64,000 bases of DNA from Pseudanabaena sp. FACHB-2040 (GTDB lineage Bacteria; Cyanobacteriota; Cyanobacteriia; Phormidesmidales; Phormidesmidaceae). Shown here one piece after another: positions 49,517-57,672 of this stretch (its first letter is position 1; every line of letters starts with the position of its first letter). The notes beneath the pieces were generated by a model. It was given only the letters and a program-made list of their open reading frames with translations. It was not told the DNA's origin and ran no database searches. The stretch lies in the NCBI RefSeq assembly GCF_014696715.1, contig NZ_JACJQO010000001.1, positions 186,001-250,000 of the forward strand. The letters run 5' to 3'. The translations under genes and the position numbers were made by a program.

Positions 49517-50758
49517 TTAGGCATCGAGTACCTCTAAGACAGCGCGAGGCTGCAGCTTCTCCTTAAACCATACAATTTTGACCGGGATTTGGTTCAAGCT
49601 CACCCCTGCCTTCTCCAGATTCAGGCGCTCAGAGACGGCCAAAATCAGGTTGTTGCGCTCAGCTTTTTGCACTTGGGCAAATTTTTTGCGCAGGTATTCA
49701 GGCCGCCAGTAGCCTACGATCTCCAGCAAATACTCTCGCCCATCGGGATGTACCAGACGAAAATCAGGAATCATGACGCTGCCAGGGATGGGCACCAGAT
49801 CTACCTCTCGCTCCAGCCGCCACTCGGTCTTACTGACCGGCCAGCGCTTAGCAAAAGACTCTTCTACCATGCTGTCATAGGGTTTGCCGGGGGGATAGTG
49901 AGACACTAGGCCGCAGGTAGAGTCCAGCGTAAAAGTCTTCTCCCGCAGCTGGTTGCTGTAGCTGTCTTTCCAGTGGAGAGTGGCCGTTAGGCTCCAGCGG
50001 GTAACATGCAGCAGGGCCGGAATCAGTTTGGCAATGTCCAACCCATAGCGAGTGCTGGGCTTGAACAAACTGGTAGGGCCATCAATGGTAACCGTGAAGC
50101 CCTGATCAGCATCTCCCTCAATGTAGGCCATTAGGCGAAACAGCTTGAGGTACTTGAACATGAGCTTGTACTCACCGGGGTCGTTGCGGTGCAGGTTGAG
50201 TACGACCTGGCTAGCCCGGTAGAAAACACCCTGTACCTGAGACAGGTTGTAGCGGTGAATCAGCACCTCTGGGGTAGGGGCCTCAAACTCAGTTAACATG
50301 CGGTTTTCCTGCAGATCAGCGTATAGGCCCTGCCGCAGATGGGCAACAGTAACCTCGCGCTCCAGTTCTTGGCTCAAGCCCTGGGCCAAAATATCTAGGT
50401 GCTTCTCGGTTGCCTGCAGGCTAGGAGCCGTTTGAGTCGCTAGGGCAAAAACCCGCTGACGCAGAATTTCCGGCTCTAGAGGGCTAACAATATCTAGGGT
50501 GCAGAAGTGGGTCTTGAGCAGGTGAGCCAGCCCGCGCTTGATGCGGTAGTTTGTGTCTTCGCCTTCGAGTTCCTGCAGTTGGCGGTTGAGATCACCCTGG
50601 GTCTGGCTAACATGGGCCTGAAACAGATCGATCAGGTCAGTCGCAATAGATCCATTGGCTGCATTCAACTCTAGCCGCCGGGGCTGAATCGAATCGCCCT
50701 GATACCGATGGATAAGCAGATCAGCCGGTAGCGTAGCAGTCGCCTCCCTCAGGTACAC
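49517..50758 (-). CDS. DUF790 family protein (Bax1-like nuclease)
   Basis: A 413-aa DUF790 member. The archaeal Bax1 of this family is a structure-specific endonuclease that binds the XPB helicase in DNA repair. Visible family features are the N-terminal REATATLPADLLIHRY and the C-terminal IPDFRLVHPDGREYLLEIVGYWRPEYLRKKFAQVQKAERN, which contains a PD...E-type nuclease core followed by K. Length fits the family. No XPB-like helicase lies in the window, so the partner would be elsewhere. It diverges from the Sua5/YrdC gene with a 45-bp gap. Confidence 0.85.
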   Translation of the reverse strand: MYLREATATLPADLLIHRYQGDSIQPRRLELNAANGSIATDLIDLFQAHVSQTQGDLNRQLQELEGEDTNYRIKRGLAHLLKTHFCTLDIVSPLEPEILRQRVFALATQTAPSLQATEKHLDILAQGLSQELEREVTVAHLRQGLYADLQENRMLTEFEAPTPEVLIHRYNLSQVQGVFYRASQVVLNLHRNDPGEYKLMFKYLKLFRLMAYIEGDADQGFTVTIDGPTSLFKPSTRYGLDIAKLIPALLHVTRWSLTATLHWKDSYSNQLREKTFTLDSTCGLVSHYPPGKPYDSMVEESFAKRWPVSKTEWRLEREVDLVPIPGSVMIPDFRLVHPDGREYLLEIVGYWRPEYLRKKFAQVQKAERNNLILAVSERLNLEKAGVSLNQIPVKIVWFKEKLQPRAVLEVLDA

Positions 50759-50803
50759 TCTCTCCTTAGCACTCTACACCGAAATTTTGTGGGAGGTTGG
50801 ACT

Positions 50804-51445
50804 ATGCCTCAAGTCTCGCTGGAGGAATTTGTTGCAGTCATAGCTCAGGGCCAGGCTCTGGGAAGTTTTGAGACCGATACGGTACCGGCGCTGGCCGCTC
50901 GACCTAACTCCAGCCACCTAATCTACAAAGCCAAACAGCGTGGCCAAGACAAGCCTCTAATTTTGATGGCAGCAGCCTTAGAAGATCTGCTGCCCTACGT
51001 AACCGGCACTGCCGCAGAAATTGACATTTGGCGGCAGGTGACAGAGCAGTTTTGGCCAGGGCCGCTGACTTTAGTGCTGCCCGCCAGCGACCAAGCACCC
51101 GCCGCCATGAATCCTCAGCAGACAGGGACCCTGGGGATTCGGGTGCCTAACCATGATTTGGCCCGCTACCTACTGGCTCGCACTGGTCCCTTGGCCACTA
51201 CTAGCGCTAACCCATCGGGCCAGCCGCCGCTGCAGACCCTAGCCGAGATCGAGGCTAAGTTTCCTGACGTTTTGGTGCTGTCGACCCAGGCCCAGCAGCA
51301 GATTGAGCAGTGCCTCGGCTCAGCCCCTACAGCGCCCAGTGTGTCGGGTATGCCCTCGACGGTAGCCCGCTGGCAAGGAGGAACTTGGGAAATTTTACGG
51401 CAGGGGCCGGTGCGGCTGGAACCGCCTACAGGTTCTCATGTCTAA
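50804..51445 (+). CDS. L-threonylcarbamoyladenylate synthase (Sua5/YciO/YrdC family)
   Basis: A 213-aa YrdC-fold protein, which makes threonylcarbamoyl-AMP from threonine, bicarbonate and ATP for the tRNA t6A modification. Motifs: SFETDTVPALAA (normally PTDTVYGL), the KQRGQDKPLIL lysine-rich ATP/threonine site, WPGPLTLVLPAS, GTLGIRVPNH and PLATTSANPSGQPP. Without the C-terminal Sua5 domain it is the short type. The ATG 50804, with GGGAGG about 9 bases upstream, is chosen over GTG 50789. Confidence 0.9.
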   Translation: MPQVSLEEFVAVIAQGQALGSFETDTVPALAARPNSSHLIYKAKQRGQDKPLILMAAALEDLLPYVTGTAAEIDIWRQVTEQFWPGPLTLVLPASDQAPAAMNPQQTGTLGIRVPNHDLARYLLARTGPLATTSANPSGQPPLQTLAEIEAKFPDVLVLSTQAQQQIEQCLGSAPTAPSVSGMPSTVARWQGGTWEILRQGPVRLEPPTGSHV

Positions 51446-51601
51446 GGGGCAGAGGCTCGTCAGTTCCTCGAAGACTGGATTTGTTAGACAAAAGCAAGGA
51501 AAATCGCGGAAGTATCAAAGCTTCTTGATAAAAAACCTCAACGGGGGTGTCTTTTCCTTTGAGGGCTGGCATACTCACTTAGAGTCTTCCCGAGGGAAAA
51601 A

Positions 51602-52519
51602 ATGGCAGCAGCAGCGCTCGTAGCCGGACTAACACTAGGTGGATTAGCCGGATGGTGGCTGGGCCAGCGCCGAAAAACCGCTGACGCCTCGCTGTCTTCA
51701 GCCCCAGTGGCCACCGCTCAAGCAACGTCTGAAGAGTCAGATACCGCGCTAGCCTACCAGCGAGCGCTGGCCTTGGCTCAATACCAGGCCGGCTTTTTGG
51801 CCAGCACCTCCCATGAGTTGAGATCGCCCATCAACCAGATCATCAGCCTGCATCAGCTGATTTTAGAAGACCTGTGTGATGGCCCTGAGGAGGAACGGCT
51901 TTTCCTAGGCCAGGCCCAAGAAGCTATCACTAAAGTCTTGAAAAACCTAGACCTCCTGATCTCAATCTCTAAGCTAGAAGTCGGTCGAACCATTCCTGAA
52001 CTGCAGCCGTTTTCTATAGCCGCCATTTTTTCTAAAGTGGAAAAATGGGTTGCAATGCAGGCCGCTAACCGTGGCTGCCGTCTAAAGATTATTGATCCTG
52101 ACGACGCTCTTTATGGCTACGGCGATCCTCAGTGGCTGCAGCAGGGGCTGGTGCTGCTGGTGGAGAGTGCGATCGCAGCCGAATGCGGCCAAATTTTCCT
52201 TGAGGCTTATCCAGCAGATGCTAAAACGCTCACCCTTGTCCTTAAACACGACGGTTCCCCCAACACCTGGCAGGCTACCTCCGAGCCCTCTGCAGAATCG
52301 AGCCAGCCAGCCCCAGCTGAGGTGCTACAAGGACTTTCTCCGGCATTTCGCCAGCGGTTAGCAAACCAGATTTTAGCCAGGATGGGAGGCGAGGTGACCC
52401 TCTCTCCAGTTTCTTCAAATGGGTCGGAACTGCCCCAGGAGAACGAAAACTACACCTGTTTTTACATCTCTTTGCCCAGTATTTCTCTAGCGGATTACGC
52501 CGACTCCGAAATTCCTTGA
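51602..52519 (+). CDS. Membrane-anchored degenerate histidine kinase
   Basis: A 305-aa protein. Residues 3-22 form one membrane helix (AAALVAGLTLGGLAGWWLGQ). The HisKA domain is intact with H71 in STSHELRSP. The HATPase half lacks the N box: where NLL.NA.K. is expected it reads GLVLLVESAIAA, and there is no D.G.G motif or G.GLGL box. It cannot bind ATP by the usual rules, so it is probably a phosphotransfer or scaffold protein. The start ATG has GAGGG about 6-10 bases upstream. It follows the Sua5 gene by 156 bp. Confidence 0.82.
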   Translation: MAAAALVAGLTLGGLAGWWLGQRRKTADASLSSAPVATAQATSEESDTALAYQRALALAQYQAGFLASTSHELRSPINQIISLHQLILEDLCDGPEEERLFLGQAQEAITKVLKNLDLLISISKLEVGRTIPELQPFSIAAIFSKVEKWVAMQAANRGCRLKIIDPDDALYGYGDPQWLQQGLVLLVESAIAAECGQIFLEAYPADAKTLTLVLKHDGSPNTWQATSEPSAESSQPAPAEVLQGLSPAFRQRLANQILARMGGEVTLSPVSSNGSELPQENENYTCFYISLPSISLADYADSEIP

Positions 52520-52559
52520 AGGAATAATGTAGAAAGTGGATAGACCCTACTGTGCAGAA

Positions 52560-52581
52560 CCCTGCCCTTAGAGGGACAGGG
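52560..52581. terminator. Possible hairpin terminator
   Basis: CCCTGCCCT and AGGGACAGGG can pair with one bulged base around a TAG loop. It lies 40 bases after the degenerate kinase stop and before the convergent 55-aa gene. A T-rich tail is missing. Confidence 0.4.
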
Positions 52582-52639
52582 AAACCAACCAAGCTACATC
52601 CAAAGAGCTGGCATAAGTAGCTAGCTTAGCAACTGCTTG

Positions 52640-52807
52640 TCAATCCTTGCTTCTGATGTTGATACCTTCCTTCAGGTAGGTCTTGACTGCCTCAGCAAAC
52701 TTCTCTTCAGCCGTTGGTCCTGGCTTTTCCTGAAGCAATTTATTGCCGAGCAAAATCTCGTTTGTCCAAAGAGCTAGAACAATCGCAATCAGGATGAAGA
52801 TTTCCAT
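52640..52807 (-). CDS. Small membrane peptide, 55 aa
   Basis: An ATG at 52805-52807 opens a 55-codon frame ending in TGA at 52640-52642. The product begins with a hydrophobic helix (MEIFILIAIVLALW), then TNEILLGNKLLQEKPGPT and an amphipathic, charged C-terminal helix (EEKFAEAVKTYLKEGINI). This is a convincing small membrane-anchored protein by composition, though no ribosome-binding sequence is seen. It is transcribed toward the degenerate kinase. I do not recognise the family. Confidence 0.6.
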   Translation of the reverse strand: MEIFILIAIVLALWTNEILLGNKLLQEKPGPTAEEKFAEAVKTYLKEGINIRSKD

Positions 52808-53045
52808 GGGAACCAGGATAATTTTTTATCAACACGGCATTACCCAAGAGATTGCAGAGATCCTATGTTTACGAAATGCGCATAGGGGCTGAGCACAGAA
52901 AGGACTCTATATTACTACCCAGTCTGAGCAGACAAAATTCCAGAAAGATTTGCCCTAATATACACAGCTTTTAGAGTAGTGCTTTGCAACATCACGCTGC
53001 CTTTAGCGGTGTAGCTTCTAGAGAGACCGCTTATAGAACGCTCGC

Positions 53046-53573
53046 TCAACCGGGCCTGATCGACAAGATCCAGTCCCACCGGGGCGCTATTGTTTCATAA
53101 GGTTCACCATTTGAACCAGCTGTTGTTAGATCATCAATCAGAACCTGATGACCGACCGCTTGCAGCAACCTCTTCAGCTCTTGAGCGAACTGCTGAGCTA
53201 CCGGATTAGGGCTGTGGTGGGTAATTTGGATGCGTCGGCCGTGCTGCCACTCTGGCCTTAGTCCCAGATGGAGCATCGGCAACTCTTCATAACTGTTCAT
53301 ACGACGGATAACAGCTCCCCGCACACGTTTTTTACTCACCTTTTCTGCCAGTACGTCTGAAAGCTTACGCCAGAGCTTGTAGCCTACTGATTTCTCGACA
53401 TACTGAGGGTTCAATGGATAGATCTCTTCATAGGTCTGACCGCGCCAAGAGCCTATAAATATTTGCCTTTCTAGATCATTGAGGCGATGTCCTTTTTCGC
53501 TATAGAGCAGGTTGTCAACCCAGGTAAGTGCTGCTTCAGCGGTCAATTCATGAAAAGGGCAAGGGGTATTCAT
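53046..53573 (-). CDS. vMAP N-terminal HTH-domain protein, copy A
   Basis: A 175-aa protein whose first 95 residues match the HTH domain found at the N-terminus of vWA-MoxR-associated (vMAP) and STAND-type cyanobacterial signalling proteins: LTDVE-like LNDLERQIFIGSWRGQTYEEIYPLNPQYVEKSVGYKLWRKLS and KKRVRGAVIRR. The C-terminal 50 residues (SPNPVAQQFAQELKRLLQAVGHQVLIDDL) look like the first strand and helix of a TIR-like effector that then stops at residue 175; this reading is tentative. Without a vWA, NACHT or AAA partner domain it is a shortened or regulatory version. Copy B lies about 1.07 kb away. Confidence 0.75.
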   Translation of the reverse strand: MNTPCPFHELTAEAALTWVDNLLYSEKGHRLNDLERQIFIGSWRGQTYEEIYPLNPQYVEKSVGYKLWRKLSDVLAEKVSKKRVRGAVIRRMNSYEELPMLHLGLRPEWQHGRRIQITHHSPNPVAQQFAQELKRLLQAVGHQVLIDDLTTAGSNGEPYETIAPRWDWILSIRPG

Positions 53574-53905
53574 TGGGCGATCTCGAAAGAGCCTTAGGGG
53601 GATTTAAAGCATCCTTTACTGGCAGAACAAGCTGCAGGTAAGAGATGTCTTATTTAATACAGAGGCTACGGGAGAAAACCGATATTTCTTCTGATCGAGA
53701 TCACACAAAAGACTGATCAATGTCGCCTTCTAGTATCTTCAATGCTCACAGCCAGAATCTTCTGAAGGGAGTTTAATGTTAATTACTGTACTGAGCTGCG
53801 TTTGTAGGGAAGAGCTCGAAATCTCGCGATACAGGTGTTTATTCCGCTTTTCTTGCTTCCTAAAGGCTGCTCCAATCAAACTTTTAGATGGAGCGGCTGC
53901 AGTAG
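53189..53905. repeat. Segmental duplication, copy A (717 bp)
   Basis: This block contains most of the copy A vMAP-HTH gene and about 330 bp of its upstream region. It matches 54261-54975 along nearly its whole length with small indels; I judge identity in the mid-80s percent range by eye. The first 143 bp of the copy A gene (its C-terminal codons) lie outside the duplicate. Confidence 0.85.
53691..53726. promoter_or_regulatory. Perfectly conserved 36-bp block upstream of copy A
   Basis: The 36 bases beginning CTGATCGAGATCACAC are identical at 53691-53726 and 54761-54796, although the surrounding duplicates have diverged. The block holds TGATC-GA-GATCA and a further TGATCA. It lies about 118-153 bases upstream of the gene starts (minus strand), a plausible place for an operator. 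Confidence 0.5.
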
Positions 53906-53908
53906 GGT

Positions 53909-54191
53909 TTAAGGCAGGTCTAATTCATTGTAAGAGACGAAAAATTTAGTCAACTTGGCTGGCAAGCTGACGTAAAGCGGAGGTGACTGAATCAAACCCT
54001 TCAGCCGTAGCAAATTGATTGTAATAAAGTGAAGCAGGGAGATGTTGAGTAGGGTATTTTTGCATTTGAGCCTTTCACATTTGAGCCAGTAAAGCATCTG
54101 CAGGCGCTTCTTTTGGCTTGCACTGTGGGCATATTGAAGCGATTTCTTCAACTGCTCTTGGCTCTCTGCGAGCTCAATAGCGAAGGGCCAT
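53909..54191 (-). pseudogene. Decayed N-terminal fragment of an IS630-type transposase
   Basis: Read on the minus strand, the spacer between the two vMAP-HTH copies encodes IELAESQEQLKKSLQYAHS then ASQKKRLQMLYWLK, which has the pattern of the N-terminal helix-turn-helix of IS630-family transposases (ES.EQL...A.....RLQ.LYWLK). The following TLLNISLLHFITINLLRLKGL would fit its second HTH helix in degraded form. A frame disturbance separates the best upstream ATG (54189-54191), and no DDE catalytic domain remains. The identification is by motif memory only. Confidence 0.45.
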
Positions 54192-54201
54192 CCCGTATGG
54201 G

Positions 54202-54645
54202 TTACCTCCCAGTTTTGCGGTTATCCCTATTTTGACGCAAACTCACACGTAATTGATATGACTGCTGAGCCACCGGATTGGGGCTGTGCTGGGTAATTCG
54301 AATGCGTCGACCGTGCTGCCACTCTGGCTTTAGCCCCAGATGAAGTATCGGCAACTCTTCATAGCTGTTCATGCGACGGATAACGGCTTCCCGCACACGT
54401 TTTTTACTCACCTTTTCTGCCAGTACGTCTGAAAGCTTACGCCAGAGCTTGTAGCCTACTGATTTCTCGACATATTGAGGGTTCAGTGGATAGATCTCTT
54501 CATAGGTCTGACCGCGCCAGGAGCCTATGAATATTTGCCTTTCCAGATCACTGAGGCGATGTCCTTTTTCGCTATAGAGCAGGTTGTCAACCCAGGTAAG
54601 TGCTGCTTCAGCAGTCAATTCATGAAAGGGGCAAGGGGTATTCAT
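54202..54645 (-). CDS. vMAP N-terminal HTH-domain protein, copy B (C-terminally replaced)
   Basis: A 147-aa paralogue of the protein at 53046-53573. The first 125 residues are nearly identical, with the same MNTPCPFHELTAEAALTWVD start and HTH core. It then departs exactly where the DNA duplication ends (after NPVAQQ) and finishes in an unrelated tail, SYQLRVSLRQNRDNRKTGR. So copy B looks like a truncated duplicate that picked up a random tail. It may still be expressed as an HTH-only protein. Confidence 0.7.
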   Translation of the reverse strand: MNTPCPFHELTAEAALTWVDNLLYSEKGHRLSDLERQIFIGSWRGQTYEEIYPLNPQYVEKSVGYKLWRKLSDVLAEKVSKKRVREAVIRRMNSYEELPILHLGLKPEWQHGRRIRITQHSPNPVAQQSYQLRVSLRQNRDNRKTGR

Positions 54646-54975
54646 TGGGCGATCTCGAAAGAGCCTTAGGGGATTTCAGGATCCTTTACGGGCAGAGCAA
54701 GCTGTAAGTCAGAGATGTCTCGTTTAGTACAAAGGCTACAGGAGAAAACCAATAACTTTTCTGATCGAGATCACACAAAAGACTGATCAATGTCGCTTTA
54801 TAGTATCTTCAATACTCACAGCCAGAATCTTTTGAAGGGAGTTTAATGTTAGTTACTGTACTGAATTGTGTTTGTAGGGAAGCGGTCAAAATACTCGCGG
54901 TACAGATAGTTCATCCCGCTTTTCTTGCTTCCCAAAAACTGCTCCGATCAAGCTTATAAATGAAGCGGCTGTAGT
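54261..54975. repeat. Segmental duplication, copy B (715 bp)
   Basis: Partner of 53189-53905. It covers the copy B coding region up to codon 128 and the upstream region to 54975. The 355 bp between the two copies (53906-54260) is unrelated and holds the decayed transposase fragment. Confidence 0.85.
54761..54796. promoter_or_regulatory. Perfectly conserved 36-bp block upstream of copy B
   Basis: Identical in all 36 bases to 53691-53726. It lies about 116-151 bases upstream of the copy B start. Conservation above the level of the rest of the duplicate suggests a protein-binding or promoter element. Confidence 0.5.
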
Positions 54976-54977
54976 AA

Positions 54978-55102
54978 GAATTAAGAATATTTTATGAGGT
55001 TTTGAGAAGCTTTTTTGTGGTTCATTTGGCTCGTTTTTTTAGGAAACTGCCTGAATATGAATTAAGGTCGTGAGGTTTTCTGGTTCACAAGGCTCCTTTT
55101 TT
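54978..55102. repeat. Two-copy direct repeat upstream of the HD-domain gene
   Basis: The order GAATTAAG, TGAGGTTTT, GGTTCA, GGCTC, T-run occurs at 54978-55040 and again at 55059-55102, with a shorter spacer in the second. It fills most of the gap (54976-55192) before the HD-domain gene, where no ORF is seen. Confidence 0.5.
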
Positions 55103-55192
55103 CCGGCAAGGTATGTTCATTAACTATCCGTTGTGCGACTAACCCTGTAAGAGATGCGGCCTGGATTTTGGCATTCAACGGAGGTAACAAAA

Positions 55193-56143
55193 ATGGCTGC
55201 CCAGTATTTCTCAAATTCAGCATTTTTAGAATTCCTACATCAAGAATTTTTAGCGTTATTTGGCGGGTCAGCTCGAATCTATTGGCACAGTTTCATGGAA
55301 CTGGCTGAGAGCGTGCTAGATGCGATCGCAAATTCCGATGCGCCCTACCACAACCTTGAACACACTCAGCAGGTGCTAACCGTAGGCCAATTGCTAATCC
55401 AGGGCCAGCACCTTTACAGCAGAGCCGTCAACCCTAGTGACTGGCTGAACGTGATGGTAGCCCTGCTGTGCCATGACATCGGCTATCTGCGCGGCGTTTG
55501 CCAAGGCGACGACTGCGCTAATGGCCGCTACAGCAGTGGGAAACCCGGTCAGTTCGCTGACCTGTCAACGGGCAAAACCGATGCCTGCTTGGCCCCCTAC
55601 CACGTTGATCGGGGTCAGCAGTTTATCGCCACAACACTGCACAACCACCCCCTAATAGATTTAGAGAGCGTATTGACCTACATTGAGCTGACTCGCTTTC
55701 CGGTTCCTGAAGGCGAGCTGTACCAAGACACAATGGGCTTTCCTGGCCTGTGTCGGGCGGCTGATTTAATCGGCCAATTGAGCGACCCGTGCTATCTAAA
55801 AAAGCTGCCAGCCCTTTACTGTGAATTTGAGGAAACGGGGATGAACCAAACCCTGGGCTACCGATCAGCAGCAGATCTGCGGGCCAGCTACCCCCACTTT
55901 TACTGGAGCGTGGTTTTTCCCTACGTTCGTGGCAGCCTACGCTACCTGGCAGCCACGCCTGCCGGACGGCAAACGATTGCTCGTCTCTATACCAATGTCT
56001 ACCTAGTAGAGCTAGAACAGCGCCCAGACGAAATGCCCACCGAAATCAAGCGGTTTCAGCCTGACCTCTTTGAAAGCTCTCCGGGTTCGTCTAGCTTGAT
56101 CTTTGCTGTTGACCTATTCAGGCAAAGCCTTATAAGGTGCTAA
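55193..56143 (+). CDS. HD-domain metalloprotein (Npun_R2479 family)
   Basis: A 316-aa HD-fold protein. The metal-binding set is visible as YHNLEHTQQVL (H..EH), then LLCHDIGYLRG (the HD pair), and later TLHNHPLI. A Cys/Gly-rich insertion (VCQGDDCANGRYSSGKPG) follows the HD motif. Such proteins are metal-dependent phosphohydrolases or cyclic-nucleotide phosphodiesterases, but no substrate is assigned for this cyanobacterial family. ATG 55193 has GGAGGT about 7 bases upstream and replaces an earlier possible ATG at 55154. Confidence 0.85.
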   Translation: MAAQYFSNSAFLEFLHQEFLALFGGSARIYWHSFMELAESVLDAIANSDAPYHNLEHTQQVLTVGQLLIQGQHLYSRAVNPSDWLNVMVALLCHDIGYLRGVCQGDDCANGRYSSGKPGQFADLSTGKTDACLAPYHVDRGQQFIATTLHNHPLIDLESVLTYIELTRFPVPEGELYQDTMGFPGLCRAADLIGQLSDPCYLKKLPALYCEFEETGMNQTLGYRSAADLRASYPHFYWSVVFPYVRGSLRYLAATPAGRQTIARLYTNVYLVELEQRPDEMPTEIKRFQPDLFESSPGSSSLIFAVDLFRQSLIRC

Positions 56144-56292
56144 ATCCACGGATACAAGGTATCAAAAGTGGATCAAACTTCACGCAAAAAAGTTGACACA
56201 TCGACGCTTGGGGCTGGCATGATTAGGGGGGAATTTTCCCCGTTGGGGCAGACTCCCGTCACTTCTGCACTGTCCTACCCAGTAGCCTGCCC

Positions 56293-57672
56293 ATGCTAAA
56301 TGCTTTCTGGAACCAGATCACCCTTACTCCCTTTGACCTAAGCTCCTGGCGACAGGTCAGCTTGGTGCACCAGCTGCTGGCTCCGCTGCGGCAATGGCGG
56401 CAGGGAAGCTGGCTGCTGCCGTGGGGCGACTGGATTGGGCTAGGGCTGCTGATGGCGCTTTTTGGGCTGGCCCCCTATGTCTCAACGGCCCTCATTGGCA
56501 TACTGATGATGGCGGCAGGTGCCCTCTGGGTGCTGTTGACCCTGACCGACGAGGCGGGGGAGGGGCTAACGCCCATTCACCTGATGGTCATTCTCTTTTG
56601 GGGCGTCATGGCGCTGGCAACAGCGATCTCTCCGGTCAAGGCTGCTGCGCTGCAGGGGCTGGTTAAGCTCACCTTAAATCTGCTGGTGTTTTTGCTGATG
56701 GCCCGCGTGCTGCGCCGCTCCCAAGCTCGCAACTGGCTGGTGCTGGCGCTGTTGCTGACCTCTCTACCCGTGGCCGGGTACGGCCTGCGGCAGTACTTTT
56801 TTGGCGCAGCTGCTCTAGCGACCTGGGTAGACCCCTTGTCGGCCTCGGCCACGGCTACCCGCGTCTATAGCTACCTGGGCAACCCTAACCTGTTGGGAGG
56901 CTATCTCATTCCAGCGGTGGGCCTGAGCGCAATGGCTGTTTTTGCTTGGCCCCGCTGGCTACCCAAACTGCTGGCCCTGCTGCTGGTTGGGGTCAACACC
57001 ATCTGTCTGGTGCTCACCCTAAGCCGAGGAGCCTGGATTGGTTTTCTGGTTGGCGGCTTTATTTTGTTAGCTCTGGTAGTGCATTTCTGGAGCATTCGCT
57101 TTACACCTTTCTGGCGACGCTGGGCAATGCCGCTGCTGCTGGGCAGTGCTGCTGCGGTAACGGTCTTAGGCGTGTTGGCGGTTGACCCTCTGCGGGCTCG
57201 TGTACTGAGCATGTTTGCCGGACGGCAAGACAGCAGCAACAACTTCCGGATTAACGTCTGGGCCGCTGTTATCGAAATGATTAAGGATCGACCCATCTTG
57301 GGCATTGGTCCCGGCAACGATGCCTTCAACGCTGTTTATCCGCTCTACCAACGACCCCGCTACACAGCTTTGAGTGCCTACTCTATTTTTCTAGAGACTG
57401 CGGTGGAGGCTGGGCTGGTGGGGCTAGCCGTCTTAATCTGGCTCTTGGTCGTAACTTTTAGCCAGGGCTGGGTGCAGCTGCAGCGCCTGCGGCTCACCCA
57501 GGACAATCAGGCTTATTGGCTGATGGGTGCGATCGCAAGTCAGGCCGGTATGCTCTGTCACGGGCTGGTCGATACCATCTGGTACCGGCCCCAAGTCAGC
57601 ACCCTCTGGTGGCTGATGATGGCTATTGTTGCCAGCTACTACGTAACCGCTGCTGCACCTGCTGATGAGTAG
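56293..57672 (+). CDS. ictB: IctB-family membrane protein (putative bicarbonate transporter / O-antigen-ligase fold)
   Basis: A 459-aa polytopic protein of about 10-11 helices. It follows the IctB pattern: SLVHQLLAPLRQWRQGSWL at the N-terminus, LTLSRGAWIGFLVGG in the middle, a large periplasmic-side loop with FAGRQDSSNNFRINVWAAVIEMIKDRPILGIGPGNDAFN, and YSIFLETAVEAGLVG. The family was named for inorganic carbon accumulation but belongs to the Wzy/O-antigen ligase superfamily, so true transport activity is debated. The stop overlaps the next gene by 8 bp. Confidence 0.9.
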   Translation: MLNAFWNQITLTPFDLSSWRQVSLVHQLLAPLRQWRQGSWLLPWGDWIGLGLLMALFGLAPYVSTALIGILMMAAGALWVLLTLTDEAGEGLTPIHLMVILFWGVMALATAISPVKAAALQGLVKLTLNLLVFLLMARVLRRSQARNWLVLALLLTSLPVAGYGLRQYFFGAAALATWVDPLSASATATRVYSYLGNPNLLGGYLIPAVGLSAMAVFAWPRWLPKLLALLLVGVNTICLVLTLSRGAWIGFLVGGFILLALVVHFWSIRFTPFWRRWAMPLLLGSAAAVTVLGVLAVDPLRARVLSMFAGRQDSSNNFRINVWAAVIEMIKDRPILGIGPGNDAFNAVYPLYQRPRYTALSAYSIFLETAVEAGLVGLAVLIWLLVVTFSQGWVQLQRLRLTQDNQAYWLMGAIASQAGMLCHGLVDTIWYRPQVSTLWWLMMAIVASYYVTAAAPADE

